From contig CM031610.1 in NCBI GenBank assembly GCA_018398815.1, positions 29,170,788-29,234,787 on the forward strand: 64,000 nt of DNA. Direction: 5' to 3'. How positions within the stretch are numbered: position 1 is the stretch's first letter; the number at the start of each line of letters is the position of its first letter. This document shows, in pieces, positions 49,582-58,432 of this stretch. This DNA is from Conus ventricosus (Eukaryota; Mollusca; Gastropoda; Neogastropoda; Conidae). The notes below the pieces were generated by a model, which worked only from the letters and a program-made list of their open reading frames with translations, did no database searches and was not told the origin of the DNA. The position numbers and the translations under genes are program-made.

Positions 49582-49629
<48 letters not shown>

Positions 49630-51412
49630 GCACCACACACACACACACCACAACACACACACACACACAGCAGGCTCTATGATAACTTAAAAAAAGTATT
49701 AAAAAGAAAAAGTGGATGACTGACTTGAATGCCGTTCAACAGGTTACGGCACAACGAGGATCGCTTGGTGAATCTAAAGTACGAAGAAGAACGTCTCGAC
49801 ACGCAGTGTCATCAGGAGGAGGAACAACTGAAGAAGCTGGCTTGTTTACTGGACATTGTCAAAAGGTAATTGCTTGACTTTGCATTTCATCTTCATTCAG
49901 TTTTATTGATATTTCTTGAAAGAAACCAACTCCACCAGCTCTTTGGCACATACAACCTTGTTTTCTTACTGAATTTTGTTCCAAATTCCGTCCTTAAAAT
50001 AATATTTATTGACAGTTTCCAAGTCTGGAAGAGTTGCTTCTGTTGCCTATTGGTCATCTGCTTCTGCTCAAGAACTCCCCAAATAAATTCCCTCTGACAG
50101 TTCCATCTGTAATTTAAAGCATATCTCTCTCTCTCTCTCTCTCTACAGCCCTGATGTGGCCTTTGCGGTCGGCTGGGCTATAAGCAACATTATCTTATCT
50201 CTCTCTCTCTCTCTCTCACTCTCTCGCTCTCTGTCTCTCTCTCTCAAGCTGTACATAGTATCCACTACAAAACTAAAAAGCACGGCCATGAATATTACGA
50301 AGGTGTCATTCTCTTTTGGCAGTATCCGTGTTCATAGCGTGCAATGAAAGGTGAGATACCACCCTGTAGATTTCAGTCTGCTCTACAAGCAGGTCAGAGA
50401 AGCAGGATCTTGTGTCAAGTCCAAGAGAGACCACCCTGTAAATCTCAGGTCACAGAACAGCAGGATTTCATGTTTGTTGTGTGTGCATGTATGTCTGCAG
50501 CTGTGAAGAACGTACTCAGAAAGACTGTGAGAATCCTCTGACGCTGGACGAGTGTGTGTCGGTGTTCAAAGTGCTCAGAGACGAGTTCCACTCAGAGTAC
50601 AAATTGTACGAACTGTCAGCCCTCTCCATCGCCATCATCTTTCCACTGGTATGTATTTTTTTTCCCTATCCTTCTTTTTCTTTTTACCTGTTTCTTTGAA
50701 ACTGGAAATGCAGTGATAAGATTTTGTTTTTGATGTGCATACCAGAAGTTATCATACTTGAGAAGTATGTTGAACACATTTTACAGTAACTGTTGCAGGC
50801 TTAAATTGTGTGTGTATGGGTGTATACATGTCTTTGTTGTACCACATTATTTTGACTGAAATAGACGGAAAGAGAAGCATGCTTTTTTTGATTACTTGCA
50901 ACAAGAATATTTGTTCTGTTTTTGTGTATATCTGAGTTTACAGGGATTTTCGAGAGATTATGACTTCACATAATAGATATTAAAATTTCTCCACACACAC
51001 CATTTCAATATGACCATGACACTTTGTCAGGATTACTTGTCAGACATAATGTGCAGTCACATGGAGTGGGAAATAATGTAAATGCTATATAGCTGTCTGC
51101 GCACTAAGTAACCTGAAATGTAACCACTCCCATCCAGAACAAAACAAAAATAAAAACAATCATCCAAATCTTGCAGATGAAGGACTTTTTGAGCAAGTGG
51201 GATATTTTGCGGGATCCGAGCTACGGGTGATGACAATGCAAGAGTGGCGCCTCCTACTGGAAAACGAGAGCTCCGCCCTCAACCCTGGCATGGCTGATGT
51301 GGATCCTTACTATCGTCTGCTGTGGGACGTGTGGCTGCCTCCAGTCAGAGCCACCATACTGTGAGTTACATCTGTTGCTGTCTACTGTGAGTTAGGCCTG
51401 TCTCTTGTAGAC

Positions 51413-51450
<38 letters not shown>

Positions 51451-54400
51451 CTTTATGATTACCTCTTTGTTGTTGTTGTTCCTTTGATTGTGTAAAGTTA
51501 AAAATTTGCTTCCCAGAAGGGAACATGCAAGAGATAGTTGCTTTAAACTCTCCCGTGGGTAGAGAAGGAGAAGACAGCAAGGAGTACTTTGAAGCCATCT
51601 CTTTAGATCAGAAGCAGAAGAGAAGCAACTGGCATAGCCTGAAGAAATTATTCTGGAAACAAGTTCATTGTATGCATGTCCAGTGACGTACCTAATTGAG
51701 CACTCACATTACTATAACTAGTGGATGTGATTCAGCCCGATTGGTTAGTTTTTAGTCTGTCTTTCTTTCAATCCTAATTCAAAGCAAGCTAATGGCTTAG
51801 GGTGAGTCCTTGCAAGTGTCAGACCCTTTTTGTTTGTTTGCTTTTTGCTTGTGACAGCATTGCATCTATCTTGGCACTTCGTTATAGGCAAGCCTGAAAG
51901 TAGCCTTGTTTTTGTATTCCAGTCCTGTAAAAAGGCTTTATAGAATAATTCTTGTTTTTCTTTAACTCAGGAAGTGGAACCCCCGGGAATACCAGCCCCT
52001 GATCGCCATGCTGGAGGCGTGGCAGCCAGCGCTGGTGCCCTGGATTGTGGACAACATTCTGGATCAGCTGGTGTTGCCACGGTTACTGCAGGAAGTGGAA
52101 AACTGGAACCCACTGACAGACACCATGCCAATCCACTCCTGGCTTCATCCTTGGCTGCCGTTTATGGGTGGGTTGGTCGACTCTGTGTTTATGTCTGTGT
52201 TAAGTGCAGACCTGTTTACTCATATGATTTCACTGTGTTTTGTACACACGTTTGGTGAAAATATGATGAATACGACAAATGGAGGGAAAAATTGAAATCT
52301 TGAGACAAATGTCTGGAGAGGTAATTGCACTTGCAGTGTCTAACCATTATGTCAGTCTGCTCTGACCAAAGAGTGACAACTATCACGTGCAAAATGGCAT
52401 CTGGCTGCATCTGTGTCTCTGACAACATGCCAATACATCGGAACAGTAGAGCAGGGACTACAGACTCTGAAATATTGAGGGGCCAAAAACATCTGGCAAG
52501 AGAGCCTGAATTTGTCCAGGATTATGCTGATAAATCAGGTTTGAAAGTGATTGTGAGTAACTTCTTTTACGACAGGTACTGGAAGATCAGATATCCTCCT
52601 ATTCTCTGCCATGCGATGTTTGATGAAAACAGTCCGCCCCCCCTTCCCCCACCTGGCTTGCCGTGTGATGGTAGATGAAAACAAACACCCGCCCCCTGCT
52701 GTGTGATGGTAGATGAAATAAATACCCCCCCCCCCCCCCCCCCCCGTCCCATTTTTACAAAAGTTTGGGAAATGTGTACACATGCTTTGTAGAAAATAAT
52801 TTTCATTTTTAGTTGAAAAGTAAACCAATAGCAGTTTTATTGCAAACAGGTCTGTAAGGTAGTGTGCTTGCCTGTGTGTATGTTTGACTGACTGTGTTTG
52901 TATGATAATGTGTTAATATGACATACATATGTGTTAGCGTGCATGGGTGTGCTGTCCACCAGTTACCGCATGGCTGAAAATCTCGTCTGTTCCACAGGGG
53001 AGCGCCTGGAGCCACTATACGCCCCCATCCGCCACAAGCTGGCCAATGCGCTGACCAACTGGCATCCATCCGATGTGTCGGCCAAAATCATCCTGGAGCC
53101 GTGGGCAGGGGTGTTCAAACAGGGCCACATGGACGCCTTCCTGGTGAAGAACGTCCTGCCCAAACTGGGGCAGGCTCTGGAGGAGATGCCCATCACCCCC
53201 CATCAGCAGAACCTGGGTCAGAATGGCAGTATGGCTCACGGTCTGGGTCATTGGGTGGGCAGTTCTGGGCTTGTTTGATTTTGTGTACTGTATATGTAAT
53301 TCAGTTCCGTGTTTTAATTTGCTCTCTGATTCTGTGATACACCATTGCATTTTATTCTATATGTTGAATATGTGATAAAGTTCATAGTTTGATTTTGCCA
53401 TCTGAACTTGGCAGCCTGAATCAAGTTTTTGTGTACATGTGCTGCCTTTTTTGTTTCTTTCTGTTTTCATTTGTCCGTTTATTTATTCAGATCCTGGTGT
53501 TTATAATGCTTATATTTCTAAAATGCACATGCTTTTCTTCTCAGTTGTTATGCTGAAGCCTCTTTTAGCTGCACCGATCTTCCGTTGAAAACTCATTTTG
53601 GCTGCTGGCAGCAAATGATGGTGATGACAAGCGACATGTTTCATGGTGAAAGGTCACAAATATCAAACTGGCAGGCTAGTGTCTCTCAGTTTATGGATAT
53701 CTCTCATTAACAGTAACACAACTCATCGGTTTGAGAATATGACAAGATTTCACATATAAAAGCTCTGTAGAAGGCAGTATAATGAATAAGATTTATTCAT
53801 CCCCACCCCCACCCCCATTAAAAGAAAGTTTTTTTTAGTTCTTTTTGTTTTTGGAAGTGGACAGGCGAGTTCAGGATACGATACAAGACTAACAGGGAAG
53901 TGTGTGGGTGGTTACAGACCCATGGAGGTGGGTGATGGCTTGGAAGGACATCATGCCCATTGCTCCCATGGTCACCATCCTTGATGCCAAGTTCTTTCCC
54001 AAATGGTTGCAGGTAGGAAAAGTTGTGAGGCTTTATTATGAGTGCTTGTAAAGCATTGTTGAAGTTTTCTTATGTGAGTGTGTTTGTGTGCGTGTGTGTG
54101 TGTGTAAACCAAATCTTCTTTGTTATGTTTGTATACGCATGTGCCAGGGAATGGAGAATGAAGTCCACTTCTCTCCGTTTGGAAGGCTGTTATTCTGTGT
54201 GCAGATTAAAAGCAATGTTCTCGTCTTCATGTGTGGATGTTGTATGTGCATGTATGTGTGCATGCCTGCATGCATGTGTGTGTGTAGAGAGCAAGCTTCT
54301 CTTCTCTTTGGTGTGTGTGTGTGTTTTGAAGAACAGAGTATCTTCTCATCTCCCTCTGTGCACATGTGTGTGTGTGAGCAAAGTTCATCCTGCATGTTTT

Positions 54401-57400
54401 TTGGGTATGCAGGAAGGTAAAAGGAAGGAGACCGTTACCTACGCAGCTTGTTCTTTTGTTCAAGAAGTTTGTTATTTTCCTCTTGTTGTGTATCAACACA
54501 TGTGTGTATGAACATGTCAAGTGCATGTCAGTACATTTTTTTCTCTCCTGTTCTCATTTCTACATGTTCAAGCATTATGTCACAGGTGTTGGTGGCATGG
54601 TTGTCCAACATGCCGAACTACAATGAGATCACTCGTTGGTACCTGGGGTGGAAGGCCCAGTTCCCTGAGAAACTGTTACAGTACCCAACTGTCAGAGGTG
54701 GGTGGCAGATGCATGCATTCTAAAAATGAAATGCACATTACATCCTGTATATTCTAGGATTGCATGAGGAATGAAAAATATTTTTGACTAGAAAGGCACT
54801 TCATTGGGAGATTGTAGACCTCCGCCAAGGTTGAACAATCCTCTGAAGTTTGATCTAGATCTGCTCCAAAACTTCGTGGGCTTGCCCTTGATCCACATAC
54901 AGTGTTTCCACCAATTTGCATTAGAATTTATTTTGTAGTTTTCAAGTGATCTTGCTGACAGACTAACATACCAACTGACAGGTTAAAACATGCCCACTTT
55001 GGTGGAAGTAAAAATTCCTTGTGTGCTTTATACATTTCTTCCTCACAAAAATAATGTGATTTCCATTGGCATGCCACAACTTTGCTGACTTCAAGGCAAT
55101 TGGACATGTTTAGTAAAGTATGAACGTTGTGAGAATCTGTTACATTGACAGTGAACTCTTCCCAGTCATAGCAACATTCCACAAAGATGCAATTGGCGTG
55201 ATTCTGAATCACCACCATGGAGACTTCTGAACAATCATGGAGATGTGTCACGGGTACCTCCTCTCTCCTATTTTGTTCAAAATGTACCTGATGAATACAT
55301 TGCTGAAATTGCTTCTGATCCTCCATACCTATCGCGAAGATGTTTTTGCAACTTGTTTTGCCAGTGATATCCACCAATAAGCAGGTTGTGAGATCAGACT
55401 TCTGGAACTCGCCACTATACGGAAGAAAGCAAGTGTGTACAAAATGGAAGTCAGCTCAAAGAAAAGCACAATCTTGGTCAGCAATGTTAGACATTCTGCA
55501 GCAGTTGACATCTTGCTTGAACCGGAAGAAATTGTAAATTTCATGTAATTTTGTTCTTTTCTGAGCCAGGATTCTAGGTCAACAAAGCCATGACGAGTCT
55601 CACCCTGTGTGTCTGCCTTGAAAAGACTGCCCCAAAATAAAACCTACAGATGACTTGAAGTATTAATGTGAGAACTAGATACTGGCAGCAAATCTTCTGG
55701 CATTTAAGATTCTCAGGAAGAACTTTGAAAAATGTTTGAATCAGGCATCAAGTCAGCACAAACGCAGACAGACACGGACCTCTCCCCATAGTCACCAAAA
55801 GGCCAAAGCTTGTCTGGTATGGTCATGTATCTTACCATGACTCCCTGTCAAAGACCATTTTAGACACTACAGTGGAGGATGAATGTTCAGATGCAGATAA
55901 GAAAATTCCAGAATGAATAACATAAAGCAAAGGTTATAACACCTGTGGACAGGCTACGACTCTCTCCTGTTGTGCGTGACGGAGGGGGGGGGGGGGGGGC
56001 CACAAGAGAGCTGTGAAGATCCCTCATTGTCCAAGCATTATCCTTATACTTCCGAGACCTGCTGTCATGGGTCATTAAGTAAAATTTATGCAACAGTATG
56101 GTTGAAAAAGGTGTAAAGAATAAAGTCTGTCAGGATTGCTTGGGTTAGGAGGTTTTATCAATCCAATCTTCAATGCAACCTCAGTAAAAGTAATGCACAA
56201 TGTGCAGTTTTTAAAGCTTATTACTGCTGTAGTGTTATTGAGGGTACATCAGATTTTTTTTCCTCTCATATTAACCGCACACTAGCAGACTCACTAATTT
56301 GATAACATATCTTTAGTCTCTAACAGAAACTGTCAGTGACGATACTTTCTCTTTCCTAGTTTCAGCTACATGCAAGCAGACTACCTCTGTCAGACACTGA
56401 GATTTTGTCACAATATGAAGGCTTAAATAAACATCTTCCTTTTTAATTAGTGTATGCATGATGCTTGCCTGATTGTGTGTTTATTATGATTAGAACTGTT
56501 TCAATATTTTGTTTATAATGAAGCATGCATTTATGCAGTTTAATGAAGCATGCATTTATGCAGTTTAATTGAAGGCAAGTTGGTTGTGGGTAATCTTGAA
56601 AGCACTGCAAGTTGGTCTTTGTACCATGCGTTTAAAAATATATGACGTTTTAATTCACAATATTCAAGGTCTGGGTTTCTACAGCCATTTGTGTTTGTGT
56701 GTGTAAATGCAGACCACATGAACAAAGCCCTGGACATCATGAACCAAGCAGTGTCGGTCACTTTGCCCCAGGAAAGAAGGAGAACATAGCCTATTTCACC
56801 CACACCGAGCGTCGACAGAATGATGCAAAGACTCCTTTCCCCAACACAACAAAAAAACAGCCCCCTCCAGTGTCACGTGTTGGGCCAGGGGTACAGACTT
56901 GAAGTGTTGTAATTTGCAAAGTTTCAGGTTTTTTATCTCCGGGGTGTAGATGAGATTATCAGTTCTTTTTTCTGATTTAATTCTGATCCAGTGTGTTTTG
57001 GTATTTCAGTTGGTATTTTCTTGCTGGAGTTAAAAGCACACGCTTTTTAAACACATAAATAGCTGAACTCCATAGTTGGGCCAACACCATTTATGAAGCA
57101 TGCAAATTTGAAGGTAAAGAAATCTTTCCCGCTAGGTCATGTTTTCTATTGTAGATCTGTTTCATGGCCGGGTCCACTAAAACAGATGTCCTAATCTTGC
57201 TTGTATAGGGGTATCTGGAGGTCTAAAACATGCTTTGACTTTTGGCTTTGATTTGACATTAAGATGTAAAATGTCTTTTTTTTCTTCTCGTCACAAAATA
57301 AGAAGAAATGTGCAGTTTCAGCAAATGTCTGCGGGTGACTGGCATTAAGCATTTTTTGCTTAATTCTGTACCACGAATAAAGTGGCATATGAAACCTGTG

Positions 57401-58432
57401 TCTGTCCATTTTGGTTTTTGCATTTCTTGTTCATTCTTGCCAGATTTTTTTTTCCCCTTTTTGTAACCATTTGTTATTGACTCATTCTCAACATTTTAGT
57501 TGAATATGATAATATATTTTACAATTGTTCTGTGCCATTTTACTAAAATCTTCCATTTGTAGCGAATGGTGTTTGTTTTGCCTCAATTCTGATGCAGAAA
57601 GGTTTCTGTTCCAGCCTTCGATGCGCAGTGCCGGAGCTACCACATGCCACTCAGTTTCAGAGATCTGGTGCAGAAAAGAGTGAGTTCCGTTTCATTGTGT
57701 GCACTGAATGGTGATGCATACTACACCTCCAGTATTTTCACAAGGACTATGTACCCCACCTATCCATGGTAGATGACCTGATATAGACTCTAATTTGGTT
57801 TGTTGGTGCAGAAATACAAGCGCTCATAATATTTTTTTATTACTTTTTCCATTTTAAGAGAATCCAGTCTAGATCACAATGTCCGTGTTGCAAACTATAT
57901 GCATCAGTGATAGTGGTCGTGTGCGTCAAGAGCAAATGAGAGATGGACCGATATTTCTTTGCTTCTGGATCCAAGTATATGCATCGAAGAAAAAACATAA
58001 TGGAGATGAAAATGAAGTGCACACACACACACACACACAGCAGATCATTATATTCACTTGGCTTGGAATTTTCAAGTTCTTTCAATGGAGAAAATCAGAA
58101 TAGCTCAGGATCAATGTTTAGAAGTGGAGCAACTTTCTGTCTAAAATATAGTGTGGTGTGACAGAGAGCTGTGTGGTGTTTCAGGCAGAGAAGAGAGCCT
58201 GTTGTTTGCTCCAGTGCCAGGCAAGACCCAAGAGGGCCATCAGGTCTACCGCATGGGCAAGGCCATGGTCTACATCGACCGCAATGTCATGTTCATGCAG
58301 GAAACCAACTTCCGATGGGTGCCAGTTTCTTTACAGACCGTCATTGACAAGGAAAGTAGTGGCTCACCATGCTGGAACAGACCGTTGTGTTTTGTTGTTG
58401 CTGACATTGTGTGGATGTACAGGATGTATTAA
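41496..58432 (+). CDS. TFIP11: TFIP11 gene (tuftelin-interacting protein 11), 16 visible exons
   Basis: The conceptual product follows animal TFIP11 nearly end to end: an acidic N-terminal TIP_N part, a G-patch, and a long GCFC region ending in the conserved C-terminus. TFIP11 is the animal counterpart of yeast Ntr1. It recruits and activates the DEAH helicase DHX15 (Prp43) through its G-patch to dismantle the intron-lariat spliceosome in the nucleus. Exons are 41496-41653, 44329-44435, 44809-44866, 45594-45807, 46525-46670, 48224-48383, 49743-49865, 50501-50648, 51177-51360, 51971-52167, 52998-53216, 53918-54012, 54586-54697, 56713 to ~56890, 57598-57679 and 58185-58432. Nearly all junctions are GT-AG with matching phase. 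The first exon(s), encoding the start Met, are not seen and may lie in the N gap. At least five single-base indels break the frame, so no full-length product can be translated from this assembly. Introns carry SINEs, microsatellites and tandem duplications. Confidence 0.93.
42931..42988 (+). mobile_element. Short SINE copy 1
   Basis: Carries the core TGACAGCCTTGATATGGCC...GGGCTATAAGCAATATTA, the most diverged of four copies in TFIP11 introns. Upstream CTTGTGAGTTGA is shared with the copy at 48091-48180, so this copy may begin near 42908. Confidence 0.65.
43827..43961. repeat. 68 bp tandem duplication in TFIP11 intron
   Basis: Two units start at 43827 and 43895 and share GTAAATT(A/G)TGA, GATTATTTCTAAGCATT and GTCTTTCATGAAAAA. 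Confidence 0.85.
44134..44194 (+). mobile_element. Very short SINE copy 2 with 11 bp target duplication
   Basis: A 61 bp insert with core ACAGCCCTGATGTGGCCCTC, GGTCGGCTGGGCTATAAGCA and an ATCTTATC tail. It is bounded by perfect TTCACATTTGA repeats at 44123-44133 and 44195-44205. The duplication shows it was retroposed as this short unit. Confidence 0.85.
44329..44435 (+). CDS. TFIP11: TFIP11 exon: Ser-rich linker
   Basis: Encodes a Gly/Ser/Lys-rich stretch, [20 protein letters not shown] then [13 protein letters not shown]. It links TIP_N to the G-patch and is poorly conserved in the family. Acceptor TTTGTTTAG; donor AG|GTACAG splits an Arg codon completed by the next exon. Confidence 0.85.
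44577..44690. repeat. Compound microsatellite (GTAT)n-(CT)n-(TA)n
   Basis: GTAT/CT repeats run into 50 bp of uninterrupted (AT)25 at 44641-44690. A 20 bp tandem duplication (TGTACAGCTGTTTGTATA) follows at about 44763-44800, just before the next exon. Confidence 0.9.
44809..44866 (+). CDS. TFIP11: TFIP11 exon: start of G-patch
   Basis: Encodes [19 protein letters not shown], the first helix of the G-patch that contacts the DEAH helicase (W-E-x-HT-(K/R)-GIG-QKLL). Acceptor TTCTCTAG; donor AAG|GTAAAG, phase 0. Confidence 0.92.
45594..45807 (+). CDS. TFIP11: TFIP11 exon: rest of G-patch, with frameshift
   Basis: Starts [19 protein letters not shown], the glycine-rich half of the G-patch, and runs to GRATIGA. 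It then meets TAA at 45693-45695 because of one extra base (GCATAACGG). One base on, the family sequence resumes as [20 protein letters not shown] and [15 protein letters not shown] up to donor GTGAGT. The extra A is the only lesion in the exon. Confidence 0.9.
46525..46670 (+). CDS. TFIP11: TFIP11 exon: KKPKY block, with frameshift
   Basis: Encodes [20 protein letters not shown] and later PKVKVL, matching the KKPKY-x-YKT-x-EL and (Q/K)VKV-(I/L)-DMTG blocks. A TGA follows at 46642-46644 because one base is missing after CTT; the next frame restores [11 protein letters not shown]. The donor GTAACA leaves the phase one base short for the next exon, so a second missing G next to it is likely. 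The exon end is therefore less certain. Confidence 0.82.
47460..47560. repeat. Diverged interspersed repeat in intron
   Basis: TATTCAAGATCAAAAAGGC and GACAGCCTTTAATAAA resemble TTATTCAAGTTTAAAAGG... of the BED-transposon segment at 8866-9080. A related GGGAGCGAGAGTTACCTTAC block sits at about 47781-47805. The whole 46.7-48.2 kb intron seems built of such old repeats. Confidence 0.4.
48091..48180 (-). mobile_element. SINE copy 3 with 10 bp target duplication
   Basis: On the - strand: CTTGTGAGTTGATTTTAACG, then GACAGCCCTGATGTGGCCC and GGGCTATAAGCAACATTATC, ending in a (TCTTA)n tail. It is flanked by TATCGATGTA (48081-48090) and TATCGATGCA (48181-48190), a one-mismatch target-site duplication. 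This is the longest copy here, about 90 bp. Confidence 0.85.
48224..48383 (+). CDS. TFIP11: TFIP11 exon: entry to GCFC region
   Basis: Encodes [20 protein letters not shown], then [20 protein letters not shown] and VQNER, matching the (L/M)-PEL-x-HN-L-x-LL-(I/V)-D-(L/M)-TE block at the start of GCFC. Acceptor CATCTCAG; the donor after CGA-AG splits an Arg codon that the next exon completes. Confidence 0.9.
49518..49670. repeat. (CA)n microsatellite, ~150 bp
   Basis: Long interrupted CA repeat ending 72 bp before the next TFIP11 exon. It gives spurious His/Thr or Cys/Val frames on the two strands. Confidence 0.95.
49743..49865 (+). CDS. TFIP11: TFIP11 exon: coiled-coil part of GCFC
   Basis: Encodes [19 protein letters not shown] and [18 protein letters not shown], a charged helical stretch that aligns with the coiled coil after the QN(D/E)R motif. 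Both junctions keep phase. Confidence 0.88.
50145..50196 (+). mobile_element. Very short SINE copy 4 inside a CT repeat
   Basis: Core ACAGCCCTGATGTGGCCTTT...GGGCTATAAGCAACATTATC interrupts a CT microsatellite. ATCTCTCTCTCTCTCT stands on both sides (about 50122-50144 and 50197 on), as expected for a target-site duplication made in the repeat. Confidence 0.75.
50501..50648 (+). CDS. TFIP11: TFIP11 exon: NPLTLDEC block
   Basis: Begins by completing a Ser codon and reads [19 protein letters not shown], then [19 protein letters not shown] and IFPL. This matches the CE-x-R...NPLTLDEC and A-x-A-I-x-(Y/F)-PL blocks. Donor GTATGT, phase 0. Confidence 0.93.
51177..51360 (+). CDS. TFIP11: TFIP11 exon: [11 protein letters not shown] block, with frameshift
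   Basis: Starts [17 protein letters not shown] and then meets TGA at 51228-51230. One base is missing in the GGG run (51225-51227). The next frame restores the family sequence [15 protein letters not shown] and [18 protein letters not shown]. Donor GTGAGT splits a Leu codon completed by the next exon. Confidence 0.9.
51416..51447. repeat. (GT)n microsatellite
   Basis: About 32 bp of GT repeat in the intron after the exon ending at 51360. Confidence 0.95.
51971..52167 (+). CDS. TFIP11: TFIP11 exon: WNPLTDT block of GCFC
   Basis: Encodes [53 protein letters not shown] and HPWLPFM. This is the most conserved part of GCFC and matches vertebrate TFIP11 almost residue for residue ([23 protein letters not shown]). 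Intact. Confidence 0.96.
52605..52745. repeat. Short minisatellite with poly-C
   Basis: Three units of about 35-40 bp (TG(C/T)G(A/T)TG(T/G)T(T/A)GATGAAA... followed by C runs), ending in an uninterrupted run of 21 C at 52725-52745. Confidence 0.7.
52998..53216 (+). CDS. TFIP11: TFIP11 exon: [12 protein letters not shown] block
   Basis: Encodes [58 protein letters not shown] and TPHQQNL. The W-HPSD-x-SAK-x-IL-x-PW and V-K-N-x-(L/V)-PKL motifs are intact. The donor in CTGG|GTCAGA splits an Asp codon completed by the next exon. Confidence 0.95.
53918..54012 (+). CDS. TFIP11: TFIP11 exon: FFPKWLQ block
   Basis: Encodes [19 protein letters not shown] and [11 protein letters not shown], aligning with the W-V-x-W-x-x-x-(I/M)...FFPKWLQ block. 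Acceptor GGTTACAG, donor GTAGGA, phase 0. Confidence 0.93.
54586..54697 (+). CDS. TFIP11: TFIP11 exon: WYLGWK block
   Basis: Encodes [31 protein letters not shown] and YPTVR, matching WLSN-x-PNY-x-EIT-(K/R)-WYLGWK. Acceptor GTCACAG; donor GTGGGT splits the next codon. Confidence 0.95.
54819..55005. repeat. Probable short retroposon with inverted ends
   Basis: The block starts GACCTCCGCCAAGG and ends CCACTTTGGTGGAAGTA, with TGACAGACTAACATACCAAC inside. I recall similar 'cttggcggaggt' tails from RTE-type retroposons. Assignment is from memory only. Confidence 0.45.
54928..55377 (-). other. 149-codon open frame in intron, unrecognised
   Basis: A Cys- and His-rich frame of 149 codons lies antisense in a TFIP11 intron, with a further 71-codon frame overlapping upstream (55544-55329). 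I recognise no family. Its 3' part overlaps the putative retroposon tail. It might be a remnant of a captured or mobile coding sequence, or a chance frame. Confidence 0.2.
55984..55999. repeat. Poly-G run
   Basis: Uninterrupted run of 16 G in the same intron. The rest of the 54.7-56.7 kb intron holds no other recognised feature except a 25 bp tandem duplication at 56517-56566. Confidence 0.9.
56517..56566. repeat. 25 bp tandem duplication
   Basis: AATGAAGCATGCATTTATGC plus AGTTT occurs twice in direct succession. Confidence 0.9.
56713..56890 (+). CDS. TFIP11: TFIP11 exon: ALDIMN block, with frameshift
   Basis: Starts [15 protein letters not shown] and would reach TAG at 56787. One base on, the family sequence resumes as [17 protein letters not shown], so a base is missing at about 56756-56762. 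After the THTERR motif comes [15 protein letters not shown], which is less conserved. I cannot fix the donor: the next exon needs two bases of a split codon, and no GT nearby gives this cleanly. Confidence 0.82.
57598..57679 (+). CDS. TFIP11: TFIP11 exon: MPLSFRDL block
   Basis: Encodes [20 protein letters not shown] and RDLVQKR, matching the V-x-M-(N/S)-F-(K/R)-DL-(I/V) block near the C-terminus. Acceptor TGATGCAG, donor AGA|GTGAGT in phase 0. Confidence 0.85.
58185..58432 (+). CDS. TFIP11: TFIP11 last visible exon, with frameshift
   Basis: Entry in phase 0 gives AEKRACC and a wrong frame. With one base missing at about 58190, the family sequence [35 protein letters not shown] and [10 protein letters not shown] follows. 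Human TFIP11 ends a few residues after this SLQ-x-(L/V)-ID motif. Here the frame runs about 25 more codons to TAA at 58430-58432, so either the tail is extended or a further indel hides the stop. Confidence 0.88.

Noticed and set aside
49518..49670. CRISPR-like array
   Set aside because: Regular spacing is just a CA microsatellite. The window is animal nuclear DNA and no repeat-spacer structure exists.
41496..58432. TFIP11 as a pseudogene
   Set aside because: Splice sites and protein similarity are well preserved, and the only lesions are single-base indels of the kind seen in all genes of the window.
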